NCBI GenBank assembly: GCA_003290165.1
Contig: QNQO01000826.1
Span: forward strand, 124,001 to 188,000
Source of the DNA: Berberis thunbergii
Lineage: Eukaryota; Streptophyta; Magnoliopsida; Ranunculales; Berberidaceae
Reading direction: 5' to 3'
Length of the DNA stretch: 64,000 nt
Within the stretch, counting starts at the first letter, position 1. Each line of letters starts with the position of its first letter. Positions 21,953-32,745 of the stretch are shown here, piece after piece. Position numbers and translations under genes: made by a program. A model generated the notes under the pieces. That model was not told the DNA's origin. It did no database searches and worked only from the letters and a program-made list of their open reading frames with translations.

Positions 21953-24217
21953 CTAGGGCAACTTCTTCACCATCATCATCTTCGAAAGCTTGATCAACCA
22001 AGTGACGGTACCCGGATAAATCTGCGACGAGCCCCTCGATATAGTCAAAAAGCTCAAGCCATCTGTCAATAACTCGCTTTCAATCTTTGGCTTCGACAAT
22101 GCGAAACCTATCCTTAGCAATAGCGAGTTCATTTTTTGCAGCAACAAGCCGTCCCTCAGTAGTAGTAAGCACAACAAAAGTATCTACCTTGACCTCGTTG
22201 AGCGCAACAATCAACTGTTCCACCCGCCTCTCAGCGATATCACTAATAACAGATTGTTCAATCTCAGCAAATGAAGCTTCATCACAAGCTACCTTCTTAG
22301 CGGATAACTCTTTTTCCACATCACGCAGACTAGCACGAACCCTATCCAACTTGGCTTTCAAAGACTCAAGCTCAGTAGCAGATTTATCTCGCATACTTTC
22401 TGCCTCAATCAACAAAGTTCAAGTAGCCTTAGCAGTTTTCTTCGATTTTGCGCATTCCTTTTCAACACATCGAATTGGGAAAAAAAATGAGGGAAAACAC
22501 TAGCAACAGTGCCGCCAACCTCCTTTCCAAATAAGCCACTTGATCACGACCAACTCGATAGACCGAGCCCATAACCCTTGCATAGGCGAGATGATTCATA
22601 CCGTCCATTATATGCTCAAGACCATGATAAAGGTGATTACATGGATCCAGTACAGGCATTGAAGGCCTTTTCACTAATCGCCTGTGTCACTCATTTATCA
22701 ACCTGCGTGCACCATCTTGCACATCAAGCTGAGTGAACCAGCAAAATTTGCCATCCAACTTGATACAAATATTTTTTGGGTCAGTCTCAGTCCAACTAAC
22801 TCGTGGAAGAAGAACATGAGGATTCAGAAGCACTGAGTAACAACCCCCAACATTCAGAAAGGCAGCAGGAATAGCAGTGACAACGAAAAAAATTGCATTT
22901 ACCCTGCCGTCGAGAAACAATCGTGGCAGGGGCAGGACTAGTAGTAATGGCAGGAGCAGGAGAATCCAGACGAACAGGAGAAGAAACTAAGAACCCAATC
23001 GCATTGCTGACGTCAATAGAAGGAAAAGGAAGAGAGTGAACCTCGAAAATCTGATCACCACTAACAACATCTTTAGATTGTTCCATTGCTAACTGAAACA
23101 TTTTATCATTGATAGCTTGAGATCATCATTAGACAACTCGCCAACGTCTGAAACACTATTGGTAGAAAGAAGCCTTTTTTCATTATCGTCGAACGGACGA
23201 GTAGTCTCTTTCTCGCCCATCTCCAACGCCAGCCTCAGTTCCACAACCTCTTCGAGAGATTCACGGTCCTCTTTTACAACATCTTCGCAGGAAGGACTTG
23301 GATGAGAGGTAGCCTCCGTAACATCCTGAACATGATTCAGACGAGATGCAATCCAAATAGAACCACAAGTAGAAAGCCATTTTTTCCTTGAAACCTGACC
23401 AAGATCTACTAACAATTGCCTCGATGGACTAGTGGACCTCGCAAGCTTCCTTTTTCTAGAAGCCGGAACTACAAGCATCGAGATCTGTAACAATCATTGC
23501 TAGCATCACTAATGCCAGCATGAGTAGCGCGAGTAACAATATCCTTAGCACGAGACTCAATTAGCAAAACTCGCTCCTTTTCGTGCATAGTGTACAAACC
23601 ACTACACTTCAGGATGTCCTCGAAAAGAAATGCTTCCACAATAAATTTATGAAGCTTCAAGAATCGGTCACTGATCCTCTGCTCCTCAACAGTTAACTAA
23701 AGATTCTTCCGTCTATTGGGAACTCGGAATGATCAAAAAATCAGACGACCTCGTAGTTGGAAGTAGCCAGAATTCATAAAAGCATAAAACCAAGACCTTG
23801 ACCAATCATGGATGTCATTTTTAAGTTTCTCAAAGCAAATAGGATAACAGAGGAAGCACACATATCCTTGCTCACCAACAAACAAACAAGTGAATGCAAA
23901 ACTCTCACAGTCAAAGGAATGTCAGATAAAATAGCCCTCGCGTAAGAAGAAACCATTATTCTCTGACCATTAGGACCCATTTGAGTAGTAGGAATGCCCA
24001 AGAAGCTCAGATACTCCCAGAACAACTCTGGAACTAGGAACGAAAAATTGGAAGAAAACATGCACGGATACAGCGCGGTGTACCTAGGCCTTGGATTGCA
24101 AGGACTATCATCCTGTCTAGGCAGGATAATCTCGAGGTCGGGCGACAGATTATAGTCAGAACGAAGACTGTCCAGTATCGCCTTAGAAGCTTTCTTGGGA
24201 GAAAAAATGAGCCTCAC
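21953..24217 (-). pseudogene. Antisense coding region of the Tat element, broken
   Basis: Minus-strand frames 24217-23774, 23660-23469, 23493-23089, 23101-22796, 22920-22687, 22674-22462, 22415-22080 and 22177-21953 follow one another in order and look like one decayed protein of more than 700 residues. The N-terminal part has a folded look ('VPELFWEYLSFLGIPTTQ', 'YARAILSDIPLTVRVLHS'). The middle is acidic and Ser-rich. The part at 22,415-22,080 is a probable coiled coil ('ELESLKAKLDRVRASLRDV'). Extra ORFs antisense to gag-pol before the 3' LTR are known in the Tat/Ogre lineage; their function is unknown. The many stops show that this copy is dead. Confidence 0.6.
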
Positions 24218-24597
24218 AAATAGCCAGTGACTTACAGCTTAGTTTATCACCAACATACATTGTTAAGGAACAAAAGAACAAAGAGAATGAAGCAGGCAAA
24301 AGAAGAAATAAACCCTAATTTCAAAGATAGTGTAAATAAGGAAAACAAATTCGTCACGTCTCCTTTTATGGAGCCAAGCAATGAAGGGATTGATCAGGAG
24401 ACAACGTGCGAGATATGATGGCTACGTGAAATCCCAAAAGATATGCGAAAAATGAACAAGCAAGCAAAGAATCGAGACATCAACCTGCAAAAAATTACTG
24501 ACAGCATTAAATACAAGGCAACGATGGAATTAAAAAATAAATTGTCATGAAATTAGTGGCCACATCAACATACCCACTAACTAAAGGGGGGAATAGC

Positions 24598-25164
24598 TGA
24601 TGATACATCAAAACAAATTGATCATCATAGCCATACACGTGGCAGAGAACATCCATCACGAGGATGTGGCATCCCATCTACTAGACAGCTTGTAAAACCC
24701 AAAAAGAATAAATCCAACTACAAAGGCCTAGACAAGTCCCACTATAAGAAATTATAATCGAAGTCCGAGTCCAGGCCTGAACGAATCAAAGCCCGAATTC
24801 TGGCTCAACACGAGTTCTCTCATAAAGAAGAGGAACGCTGCACCAAAAAGAGTCGTGGAGGGAGTTTCGCCTCCACGGACGGATCTCCATCAAGGAGGAG
24901 ATTGTTAGGAGAAACATCTCCTTCCGTTGCGCATCACATACTTAAGTCACATAGAAAATTAACCGCGACCATTATAAAAGGTAGAGGGAACATTCGACAC
25001 AGGTATGCAACTTGAATTGAGTTTTGTCTAGATTTATTTCATTCTTCAAACATAGTTGCAGACTTAAGCACCAAATAGCCTTTAGCCACCAAAAGGTGGT
25101 CCATGGAAGTCTAACATCTGTTTTGCAGGTCAAACTCACAGGAAAACGATTTTCGGACGCATCA
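24598..25164 (+). repeat. 3' LTR of Tat element
   Basis: 567 bp, TGATGATACATC...GGACGCATCA. It is preceded by a purine tract 'aaaggggggaa' (24,583-24,593) that would prime plus-strand synthesis. It is followed by taatc, the near match to the 5' flank taatt. Confidence 0.88.
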
Positions 25165-25870
25165 TAATCCATCAATATCATATAAACATGAAGTGGTAAC
25201 CAACAAAGAAATGCTATACAAGAAGTTTTTTGTGCGGACTGCTTTTTTAACTATTTCTCCCAGTCACTACGTAAGGCGATGATAGCCAATACCAGTGTTT
25301 GAACTGTTGTCACTCCAATCATCCCTCCCCATATTCCCTCTCAACCATTATGTAATCCATCATTATTTGAAAAAAAAAAAACCAATGATAAAATAAATTC
25401 TGATAATTGAAGCTTTTATTGATGCAAACTATGACACCAAGGTTGAAAAACCTTCCAAAGGGAGTTCCAAATGGTACCCCAATGATGTAGTAGCAACCTA
25501 CATTTATGTAAGCCTCAATTGCTACACTATTCAAAGAAGCATGTGCATATCAATAGATTACATAACAAGTGCATGGAAATTGCATATCTACTAGTTAGAT
25601 GTATTGGGGAGTGGTTTAGCGGAAAGAACTGGCAAGGCATCGTTAAGAAGAATGAATGGTGAAACCCAGTAAGATTACAAGTTTGTCAACTGCAGTGATG
25701 ACTAGTGAGCTAGATGTGAAGAATAGTGTGAATTGTTCATGGAAGATCATGATGAGAATGCAAAAGAATAGTCCGATGGTTGCGGATATCACACTGATAC
25801 CACTGTTGCAAACTTTGCTCCTTTGCTAATTGTTATTGCCCGCTCCAAGCTTATTGGCAACTCGTACTCT
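25165..25870 (-). pseudogene. MATE copy B, internal exons
   Basis: Minus-strand remains continue copy B beyond the Tat insertion: '[19 protein letters not shown]' at about 25,510-25,440, a further copy of the 'GVTTVQTLVLAIIALRSDWE' exon at about 25,335-25,250, and 'VRVANKLGAGN' leading into 'IIMIFHEQF' at about 25,870-25,640 with at least one frame change. No earlier exons follow upstream. The presence of a 'VQTL' exon on both sides of the insertion means copy B is itself rearranged or represents two partial duplicates. Confidence 0.75.
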
Positions 25871-26965
25871 GAAACATAGTTACAAAACCATAGTAATCTT
25901 TTAGTAATACGCTAAATGGACTACAAACACATAATCCATCATCGCACCATCATATTTTGTAGACTCACTCAAAATTTATAATTAAAATCAAGAAGTCATA
26001 AAAGCAGATAAGCATGATGCATGATTAGGGCAAGAAATTAAGTTAAACAATGATTTAACTAGATGGTTGGAGACTTTTTCCATGCTACCTTTTGACGGTT
26101 ACTCTGCTTGGGGTTGAAATCTGGAACTTATTATATTTTAACTACGTGATTAAGTCTTTGGAGTCTATGTTTTGCTTGAAAATGGACGTGTTGGTCTTAT
26201 GATGTAAACTTTGATTGAATGTTATTTTCATGCAATGCCGCTTACCTTGTTATAAATTTTATTTTATTATTTACTATTTATATTTCCTTAGTTATAAATT
26301 ACTATAGGTGAAACTATAAGATCTAGATAGAGATAGGATATTGGTATATTACTAACTATAATACATGAATAACAAGGTGACCATAATGTTCCCTTTTCAG
26401 GCCCGACCTTGAGGCTAGTCCAACCAGGCGGCTACTTAAAGCCCCCATTTTCTTTTAATGATTTCAGGGCTCATTTTCAGAGAAATTAGAGTATGTTTTT
26501 AGAAAAATTAGGGTCCGTTTTCACAAAATCGCATTATATTGGCCTCATTATATCTTTACATATTGTTAGTGCTTAGCTTAGTGGTTTGAATGTATATTTT
26601 CATTAGAGATGTTTGAGTTTTCAAACCTGCTAAGCGTATTTTATTTATTTATTTACTTGGGCCACATTCTAGGAATTTGCCTAGGGCCCCAAAAATCTCA
26701 GGGCCATAATGCCCTTTTTCCTAATAATGTCATTAATTAATAAATATGAAATCGAGCCAAGATTACGATTTTTACATGCCTTGAGGCTCCAAAAAATGCG
26801 CACACCCAACTGCTGATAGTTTGGTTGAGATATTGACAAATCAAGAAAAAAATCGGCCTTAATACCCCCAAGCATACAAGTTTACAATCCCACCTGGATA
26901 TTTCCAGTCATGTGCCCTTGTAGATCGACACTTAAGGGTAGGAAAGGTGATCTGGAGTTCATATT
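25871..26965. other. Intergenic repeats
   Basis: No gene seen. At 26,399 'caggcccgaccttgaggc' and downstream 'cctagggccccaaaaatctc' (about 26,680) resemble the G/C-rich ends of a common plant DNA transposon remnant, but a proper inverted pair and target duplication were not found. Confidence 0.35.
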
Positions 26966-27513
26966 TGATGATACATCAAATAATTCTCTAATCACGACCG
27001 TACACGTGGCAAAAATCATCCATCACGAGGAACAGGCACCTCAATCTCAATATGGATAACAGGTTTGGTCCTAGATGCCCAAAGAGGAAGGCTTGGTCAT
27101 TAAAACCCAAAATGTTCTTTAATAATAGACCATGAACAAAGTCAAAGGCCCAAGCCCAGCGGATCTCTTCCCTAAAAAAACAGAGACGTTATGAAAGAGA
27201 CAAGTCATGGTGAGAATCACTCCCCCAAGGATGTATTTCAATAAAGAATGAGATAGTTATGAGAAACATCTCCCTTCATCACACCTTACATGCTTAAGTC
27301 ATGCAAAGAGTTAATTATGCACATTATATAAGGTAATGGGGACATTCCACAAAAAGTATCAAAATAAAACTGAACTATACTCTGTCCAAATTCATTTTCT
27401 CCCACATCTTAATTGACTTAAGCAATGAAATGTCTTCAACCACCAAACAGGTGGTCTTTGGCAGTCTAACCTTCTTTGGCCAGATCTCTAGGAGAACAGA
27501 TTTGAGCGCATCA
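26966..27513 (+). repeat. Tat-family LTR (5' end of chimera)
   Basis: Starts TGATGATACATC and ends GAGCGCATCA. It shares blocks such as 'acacgtggca', 'catcacgagga', 'gagaaacatctccc' and 'cttaagtcatgcaaagagtta' with the LTRs at 17,585 and 24,598, but is more diverged. A usual primer site does not follow. Confidence 0.82.
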
Positions 27514-27763
27514 GTATAGCACCATATGTTGGACACAACATTTTTCTTTTTTATTTTTATTTTTATTTTTTTTATTGGTAGTTTTTTTAGCATAGATCAG
27601 TAACAAAAAGACTTAGTGCAAATAGCACATCCTACAAATTTCCAGCTTAGCAACAATCAAGGCAATCCTTCCACCAGTGAAGCTAAATTATCGAGTAAGC
27701 ATATCCCATGTCCAGCATTAGGAGGACCAATTATACAAGGTAAGCAGTACCACCACAAGTTTT

Positions 27764-28920
27764 GTGGCCCAACAAGCCCATGCATTTGAGGGTACAATGA
27801 CAGATCCTCGGGTGGACCAACTTTTGGCTCAGATGGCTTATCTAGCTAAAATGGTCGAAAAATTTACCCGAGAACGTGTTTCATCTGTCAAACACATCAA
27901 AATGCCACTTCAGCAAAATTTCTCCAACCACGTCCAAGAAAAATAATAAGCTTCTACAGAGCTTCAAACAACGAAGTTTGAAGGAAGTGAACCTCAAGGT
28001 GACAGATCGCAGACTGATGGAGTTCTTTTGCAGATTCCATTCTGATTTGGAGTTACAGATCCTAATATGCTTTACCAATTGGCAAGGTTACCATTCTCCA
28101 ACGCAATCATGAAGACTCCTCGGCCAAAAAAGTTCACGCCGCCAAAGTTCAAAACTTATGATGGCACTACTGATCCATCGGACCATCTGCGTCATTTCCA
28201 CCATATGATGACACTGAAAGAAAACACAACGTCCATCATGTGCATAACCTTTCCGACTGGCCTTCATCCACGACAATGAGTTGGTTCAATAACCTTCCAT
28301 CTGGATCGATAGATTATTTTCTAGCATTGGCTACGACATTCATCACAAGGTTCATTAGCAGTCAATAAATCCGAAAGGGCCCTCATTATTTGCTTCGCAT
28401 ATGAAGCAAAAATCCAATGAGACTATTAGGGAATACGTTACACGTTTCACTGATGAGCTACCCATGATCGGTGGATGCAGCAATGACACAGTTGTTACCA
28501 CTTTCACCTCCGGACTGAAGGGATGGCCATTTTACACTTATCTGAACCTGGATCCTCTAAGGAGCATGGAGACCTTGCTCAGAGGTGCTAAAAAAATACA
28601 TCACCTTTGAGAAGATGTGGGCCACCAAGAGGAAAAATGAGTCCGAGAAAAGTTTTTTTCCCAATGAATTGAGAAAGAAGAGAGGAAAAAATGAGGGATG
28701 ATAGGCCACGTGAGGATAACGTCAATCCAAAAGGTATCGGACCAACAACTGGCTTGAGTTCAGCAAACAGGAACTCAAAAAGTTGCAATCTGGAAGAGCC
28801 AAACATAAACGGTCAACACACTCGGTAAACACGAAGTACAAACTGTTCACTGCTTTTAAAACAAATTTGGCAACTATCTTGAAATTCATGGCAAACTAGG
28901 AGGACGTCAAATGGCCACTC
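27764..28920 (+). pseudogene. Tat-type gag of the chimera, broken
   Basis: Frames at 27,764-27,946, 28,067-28,279 and 28,401-28,610 parallel the gag at 18.3-19.3 kb: 'DPRVDQLLAQMAYLAKMVEK', 'KKFTPPKFKTYDGTTDPSDH', 'NETIREYVTRFTDELPMIGG'. After 28,850 'TAFKTN...ILKF' and 'WPLKLK' still align with 'TTFKTS...ILKQ' and 'WPLRMR' of the first element. The Cys/His motif expected next is absent because the chromoviral sequence starts there. Confidence 0.82.
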
Positions 28921-29200
28921 AAATTAAAAAACAAAGAACTGGTGGTATTGATTGATGGTGGAAACACTCACAAATTCATTGATCAAGCCATTGTTTCTAA
29001 ATTCGGGCTGCCAATGATCCGAAGCAAGAAGATACAGGTCGTGGTTGCCAACAAGGAGAGAATCGTGTGTGTCAGACTATGCCGAGCACTGACCGTAATC
29101 ACTCAAGGTACACCAATAACTGTAGATTACTACGTTCTACCGGTGCCCGTTTGTCCTCGGAGTACAATAGCTCGCAACGCTTGGTCCCATTGAGACCGAT
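28921..29200 (+). pseudogene. Chromovirus aspartic protease domain
   Basis: 'VVLIDGGNTHKFID' is the chromoviral protease start (VVLIDSGSTHNFI), with the D-S-G triad altered to D-G-G. It is followed by 'VVANKERIVC' and 'DYYVLPV' in the usual order. The expected 'DVVLG.QWL' end appears frameshifted near 29,150-29,190. Confidence 0.78.
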
Positions 29201-29491
29201 TATTCAAAACCTACCATGACATTCCAGCACGCATGGGTATCTCATTCGTTTCAAGGCTTAAGTCAAAAGAGAATAGAAGTACTCCTAACTGATCAAGACT
29301 GCCACTGCATACACGACACTGGATATCTCCTCCATTTGATAGCAACCGAATCTAACAACTAAACTGGGTCCCACCCAGCAGATCTGAAGCAGCTCCTCAC
29401 GTCTTTTGCCTCCATGTTTTCTTAGTCTACTTCTCTACCCCCTCAACGCGCACATGATCATCGAATTCCTTTACAACCCAATGCAGAACTA

Positions 29492-30760
29492 GTGAGTGTT
29501 TGGCCCTACCGATACCCATACTACCAGAAACCTGAGATCGAAAGAATGGTAAGGGAACTTTTGCAAACGTGGCTCATCTGCCCTAGTTATAGCCCATTCT
29601 CCTCACCGATCTTGCTAGTGAAGAAATCCGATGGAGAGTGGAAATTTTGTGTCAACTACCGAGCATTAAACAACATCACAATTAAAGATAAGTTTCTGAT
29701 ACTTGTGATTGACGAATTGTTGGACGAATTGAACGACGCTAATTTTTTCTCTAAGTTGGATCTTCAGGCCGGCTACCACCAAATTAGAGTCCATGATAGT
29801 GACATTCCAAAGACAGCTTTCCGCACTCACGAGGGCCATTACGAATTTTTGGTAATGCCATTCGACCTTACCAATGCTCAAACCACCTTCCAAAGCCTCA
29901 TGAATGATCTCTTTCGATATCACCTACGACGATTCATCCTAGTTTTCTTTAATGACATATTAGTGTATTCAAAAACATGGGAAGAACATATTTCTCACTT
30001 ACACACTGTTTTGTCTATACTATCTAATAACCAATTGTTTGGCAAACAGACTAAATGCAGGTTTGGAGTTACCACAGTTGATTATTTGAGACATATAATT
30101 TCAGAACAAGGGGTAGTCGTGGATCCATAAAAAATTGAAGTCATTCTCGCTTGGCCGACTCCCACGACAACCAAGGGTGTTCGTGGATTCTTGGGGCTGG
30201 CTGGATATTACAGGAAATTCATTTGTCAATTCGATGGGAAAGTTTCTCCGTTGAATCAACTCCTGACCAAAGAAGGATTTCATTGGAAAACAGAGGTAGC
30301 CAAATCCTTCAAACAACATAAAGAGGCTCTGACTTCACCGCCCGTCCTTGGCCTTCCAGATTTTTCATAACCATTTGTGATTGAATGTGATGCTAGCAGA
30401 ATCGGATTGGGCGCAGTTCTCACACAGCATGGCCAACCCATAGCCTACTTTAGTGAGGCTCTCAAAGGGCATGCCTTAACTTTGTCCACGTGTGAAAAGG
30501 AGATGCTGGCCATCGTAAAATCCATTCGGAAGTGGTGACCTTACTTATTGGGCAAATCGTTCACTGTGAGAACCGATCAAAAGAGTCTCAAGTATCTACT
30601 TGAGCAGCGTATCACTACTCCTGCACAAACTCGGTGGCTTCTCAAGATTTTAGCTTATGATTATGTTATTGAGCACAAAAAAGGGCCTGAAAACTAAGCC
30701 GCAGATTTTTTATCCCGCATGGTGGAATTTGAACTCATATCGGTCTCGATGCCACATGCG
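29492..30760 (+). pseudogene. Chromovirus RT and RNase H
   Basis: RT motifs in order: 'SDGEWKFCVNYRALN', 'FFSKLDLQAGYHQIR', 'MPFDLTNAQTTFQ' and 'VFFNDILVYSK'. The catalytic pair F-x-D-D is F-F-N-D here, so the first Asp is lost. A stop at 30,127 precedes the thumb ('GFLGLAGYYRKFI'). RNase H motifs 'IECDASRIGLGAVL', 'EKEMLAIV' and 'RTDQKSLKYLLEQR' follow with further stops near 30,367, 30,536 and 30,696. The enzyme is dead, but the lineage pattern is clear. Confidence 0.88.
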
Positions 30761-30780
30761 AAATGGTGGTCCACATTAGA

Positions 30781-31930
30781 GGCAGAGGTGCAACAGGATT
30801 TTTTTATACAACCTACAATCAGAGTCCTCTTCATTACCTTCGAGATGGGGTTTGGTTTCATAATGGTAAGATTTCATTGAATGCTTCTTCCCCTTTAGTG
30901 ACCGCAAATATAGCTGAATGCCACTCCTCACTAGTGGGTGGCCACTTTGGGGTTTCATAAAACCTTGTCTCGTTTGCGATGTTCGTTTACTTGGAAGAAG
31001 ATGCAAAAAGCGGTCAAGGAATTTCTTCAAACATGCGACGCTTGCCAATGGTATAAGCATGACAACATGAAATCGGCTGACCTGCTTCAACCATTGTCCA
31101 TTTCGGAACATGTTTGGTCCAAGATATCCTTGGACTTTATCGAGGGATTGTCGGTATCTCATGGGTTATTGGTTATCATGGTGGTAGTAGACAGGTTATC
31201 TAAATATGCCCATTTTGTTGCCTTAAAACACCCTTTCACGGCGTTGTCGGTAGCTAAGGCTTTTGTTGTGAATAAAGTCCACCTCCACGGAATACCGACT
31301 ACCATTGTAAGTGGTAGGGACAAGATTTTCCTAAGCTCTTTATGGCGTGCTCTTTTCCCAGCTCCAAGGGACTCAATTGAACATGAGCTCAAACTATCAC
31401 CCCCAAACAGACGACCAAACAAAAGTTATTAATAGAGTGCTTGAGCAATACTTGCGGTGTTTTACAGAGGAATGAACCCATTCTTGGGTGGATTGGCTAC
31501 TATGGGCTGAATACAGTTATAATACATCAGTTCATTCTTCCACTCGAATGACCCCATTTGAGGTCGTTTATGGTGTTTCACCCCCGGATCTACTGACCTA
31601 TGTTCCGGGTACAACTCGGATTGCAGCGGTGGATGCTTACCTCTGTAGCAGAGATGGCATCTTACGTGCGCTGAGATCTAATCTTTTGCGAGCTCAAGAT
31701 CGGATGCGTAGCTTTGCCGATGCGCACTGGCAGGATGTCTCATTCGAGGTAGGTGACTTCTTTTATTTGAAGCTTTGGCCGTATCGACAACAATCGATAG
31801 TCTTTCGCCGATCCATGAAGCTCGCTCCCAGGTTCTTTGGTCCATATCAGATTACTAAAAAACTAGGGGAATGTAGCTTATCACTTGGGTCTTCCTCCTG
31901 GGTCCAAAATTCACGATGTATTTCTTGTTA
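30781..31930 (+). pseudogene. Chromovirus integrase
   Basis: The HHCC zinc region is visible ('HSSLVGGHFG' and 'CDACQWYK'). The catalytic core has 'SLDFIEGLS' with the first Asp, '[11 protein letters not shown]' where the family has SDRD, so the second Asp position is altered, and '[15 protein letters not shown]' after a frame change near 31,380. 'VYGVSPPDLLTYVPG' and 'VGDFFYLKLWPYRQ' mark the C-terminal region. It inserts cDNA in intact relatives; this copy is inactive. Confidence 0.86.
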
Positions 31931-31967
31931 GCTTGTTGCGTAAACAATTGGGGCCAGTGATTGCAGT

Positions 31968-32186
31968 TTGGATCAACTCCCACCTGTTGATGAAGATACC
32001 TCCATGATTCTACCTCAACCCGGGTTAGTGCTTGACCGTCGTGTCATTAAGAAAGGGAAGTATCGACCGAAGACCAAAATATTAGTCAAATGGAAGGGAG
32101 CTTCAGTGGAAGATGAGACTTGGGAGAATGCTTTGCGATTTTTGCGGACCTACCCTAATTTTATCCTTGAGGACAAGGATTCTTAA
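31968..32186 (+). pseudogene. Chromodomain at the integrase C-terminus
   Basis: 'QLPPVDED', 'PGLVLDRRVIKKGK', 'ILVKWKGASVEDETWE' and 'YPNFILEDK' match the C-terminal chromodomain of plant chromoviruses (Tekay/Del-like). In intact elements it steers integration to chromatin marks. The segment is open but its upstream frame is broken. It ends at a stop just before the purine tract. Confidence 0.85.
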
Positions 32187-32197
32187 GGGGCGGGGAA
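32187..32197 (+). promoter_or_regulatory. Polypurine tract
   Basis: 'aaggggcgggga' lies between the chromodomain stop and the LTR start TGTTATG, where plus-strand DNA synthesis would be primed. Confidence 0.75.
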
Positions 32198-32705
32198 TGT
32201 TATGTGCATGCATGCTACAGGGCCATGTAAGTGCTCATGTAGCCCAAGCATGAGTCACGTAGCCCACGTATTGTAAGCCACTCAGAGAGGTGGAGAAATG
32301 TTTACCTATTTTCATGTTAAGTTAGTTATGTGCATGCATGCTACAGGGCCATGCCAGTGCTCATGTAGCCCACATATTTTAGGCCACTCAGAGAGGTGGA
32401 GAAATGCTTTTCTATTTCCATGTTAAGTTAGTTATGTGTTTTGTACTAAGCTATTTAAGTCATTCTATCTAGAAAAAAGGCATCGAAAATTGAAGATCAG
32501 TCCTATCTTCTTCTATTTTTCTCTTCTCTGTCAAATTCATTACCAACAAAAGGACAATAGTTTGTATTTAAAAACTTGCTCTTAACGGTAGGGTTCAAGA
32601 AGCTTTGAACTAAAGTTTCATTCTGTAAAGAATTTCATCGATCAATTTGTGTTCTAAGTGGGGGTTTGGTTTCAATCTATCTATCGCACGCTCGCTCCCA
32701 TCACA
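32198..32705 (+). repeat. Chromovirus 3' LTR with internal duplication
   Basis: Runs from TGTTATGTGC to CATCACA, about 508 bp. The first ~240 bases are two tandem copies of one block, 'ttatgtgcatgcatgctaca' through 'ccatgttaagttag'; the second copy lacks about 20 bases ('caagcatgagtcacgtagcc' region). No other copy of this LTR exists in the window. Confidence 0.75.
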
Positions 32706-32745
32706 GGTCAAGATCCTCCTATTCGTAACACGCAAGAGAAGAAAT

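Larger units (their letters stand above)
17585..25164 (+). mobile_element. Tat-type Ty3/gypsy retrotransposon, gag-only, 7.6 kb
   Basis: Bounded by LTRs at 17,585-18,141 and 24,598-25,164 that start TGATGATAC and end GCATCA. The flanks are taatt (17,580-17,584) and taatc (25,165-25,169), a 5-bp target duplication with one mismatch. Inside are a primer site, a broken gag, a 30-bp repeat, a roughly 70-bp tandem array, a long antisense coding region and a purine-rich tract before the 3' LTR. No protease, RT, RNase H or integrase could be found. The element must therefore have moved with enzymes from another element. It splits MATE copy B. Confidence 0.88.
26966..32705 (+). mobile_element. Chimeric Ty3/gypsy element: Tat 5' half, chromovirus 3' half
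   Basis: The 5' LTR (26,966-27,513) and gag (27,764 to about 28,920) are of the same Tat family as the element at 17,585. Near 28,920-28,940 the sequence changes without spacer into a chromovirus protease, followed by RT, RNase H, integrase, chromodomain, purine tract and a 3' LTR (32,198-32,705) unrelated to the 5' LTR. No chromoviral 5' LTR or Tat 3' LTR is present. All coding parts carry stops or frame changes. Confidence 0.8.
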
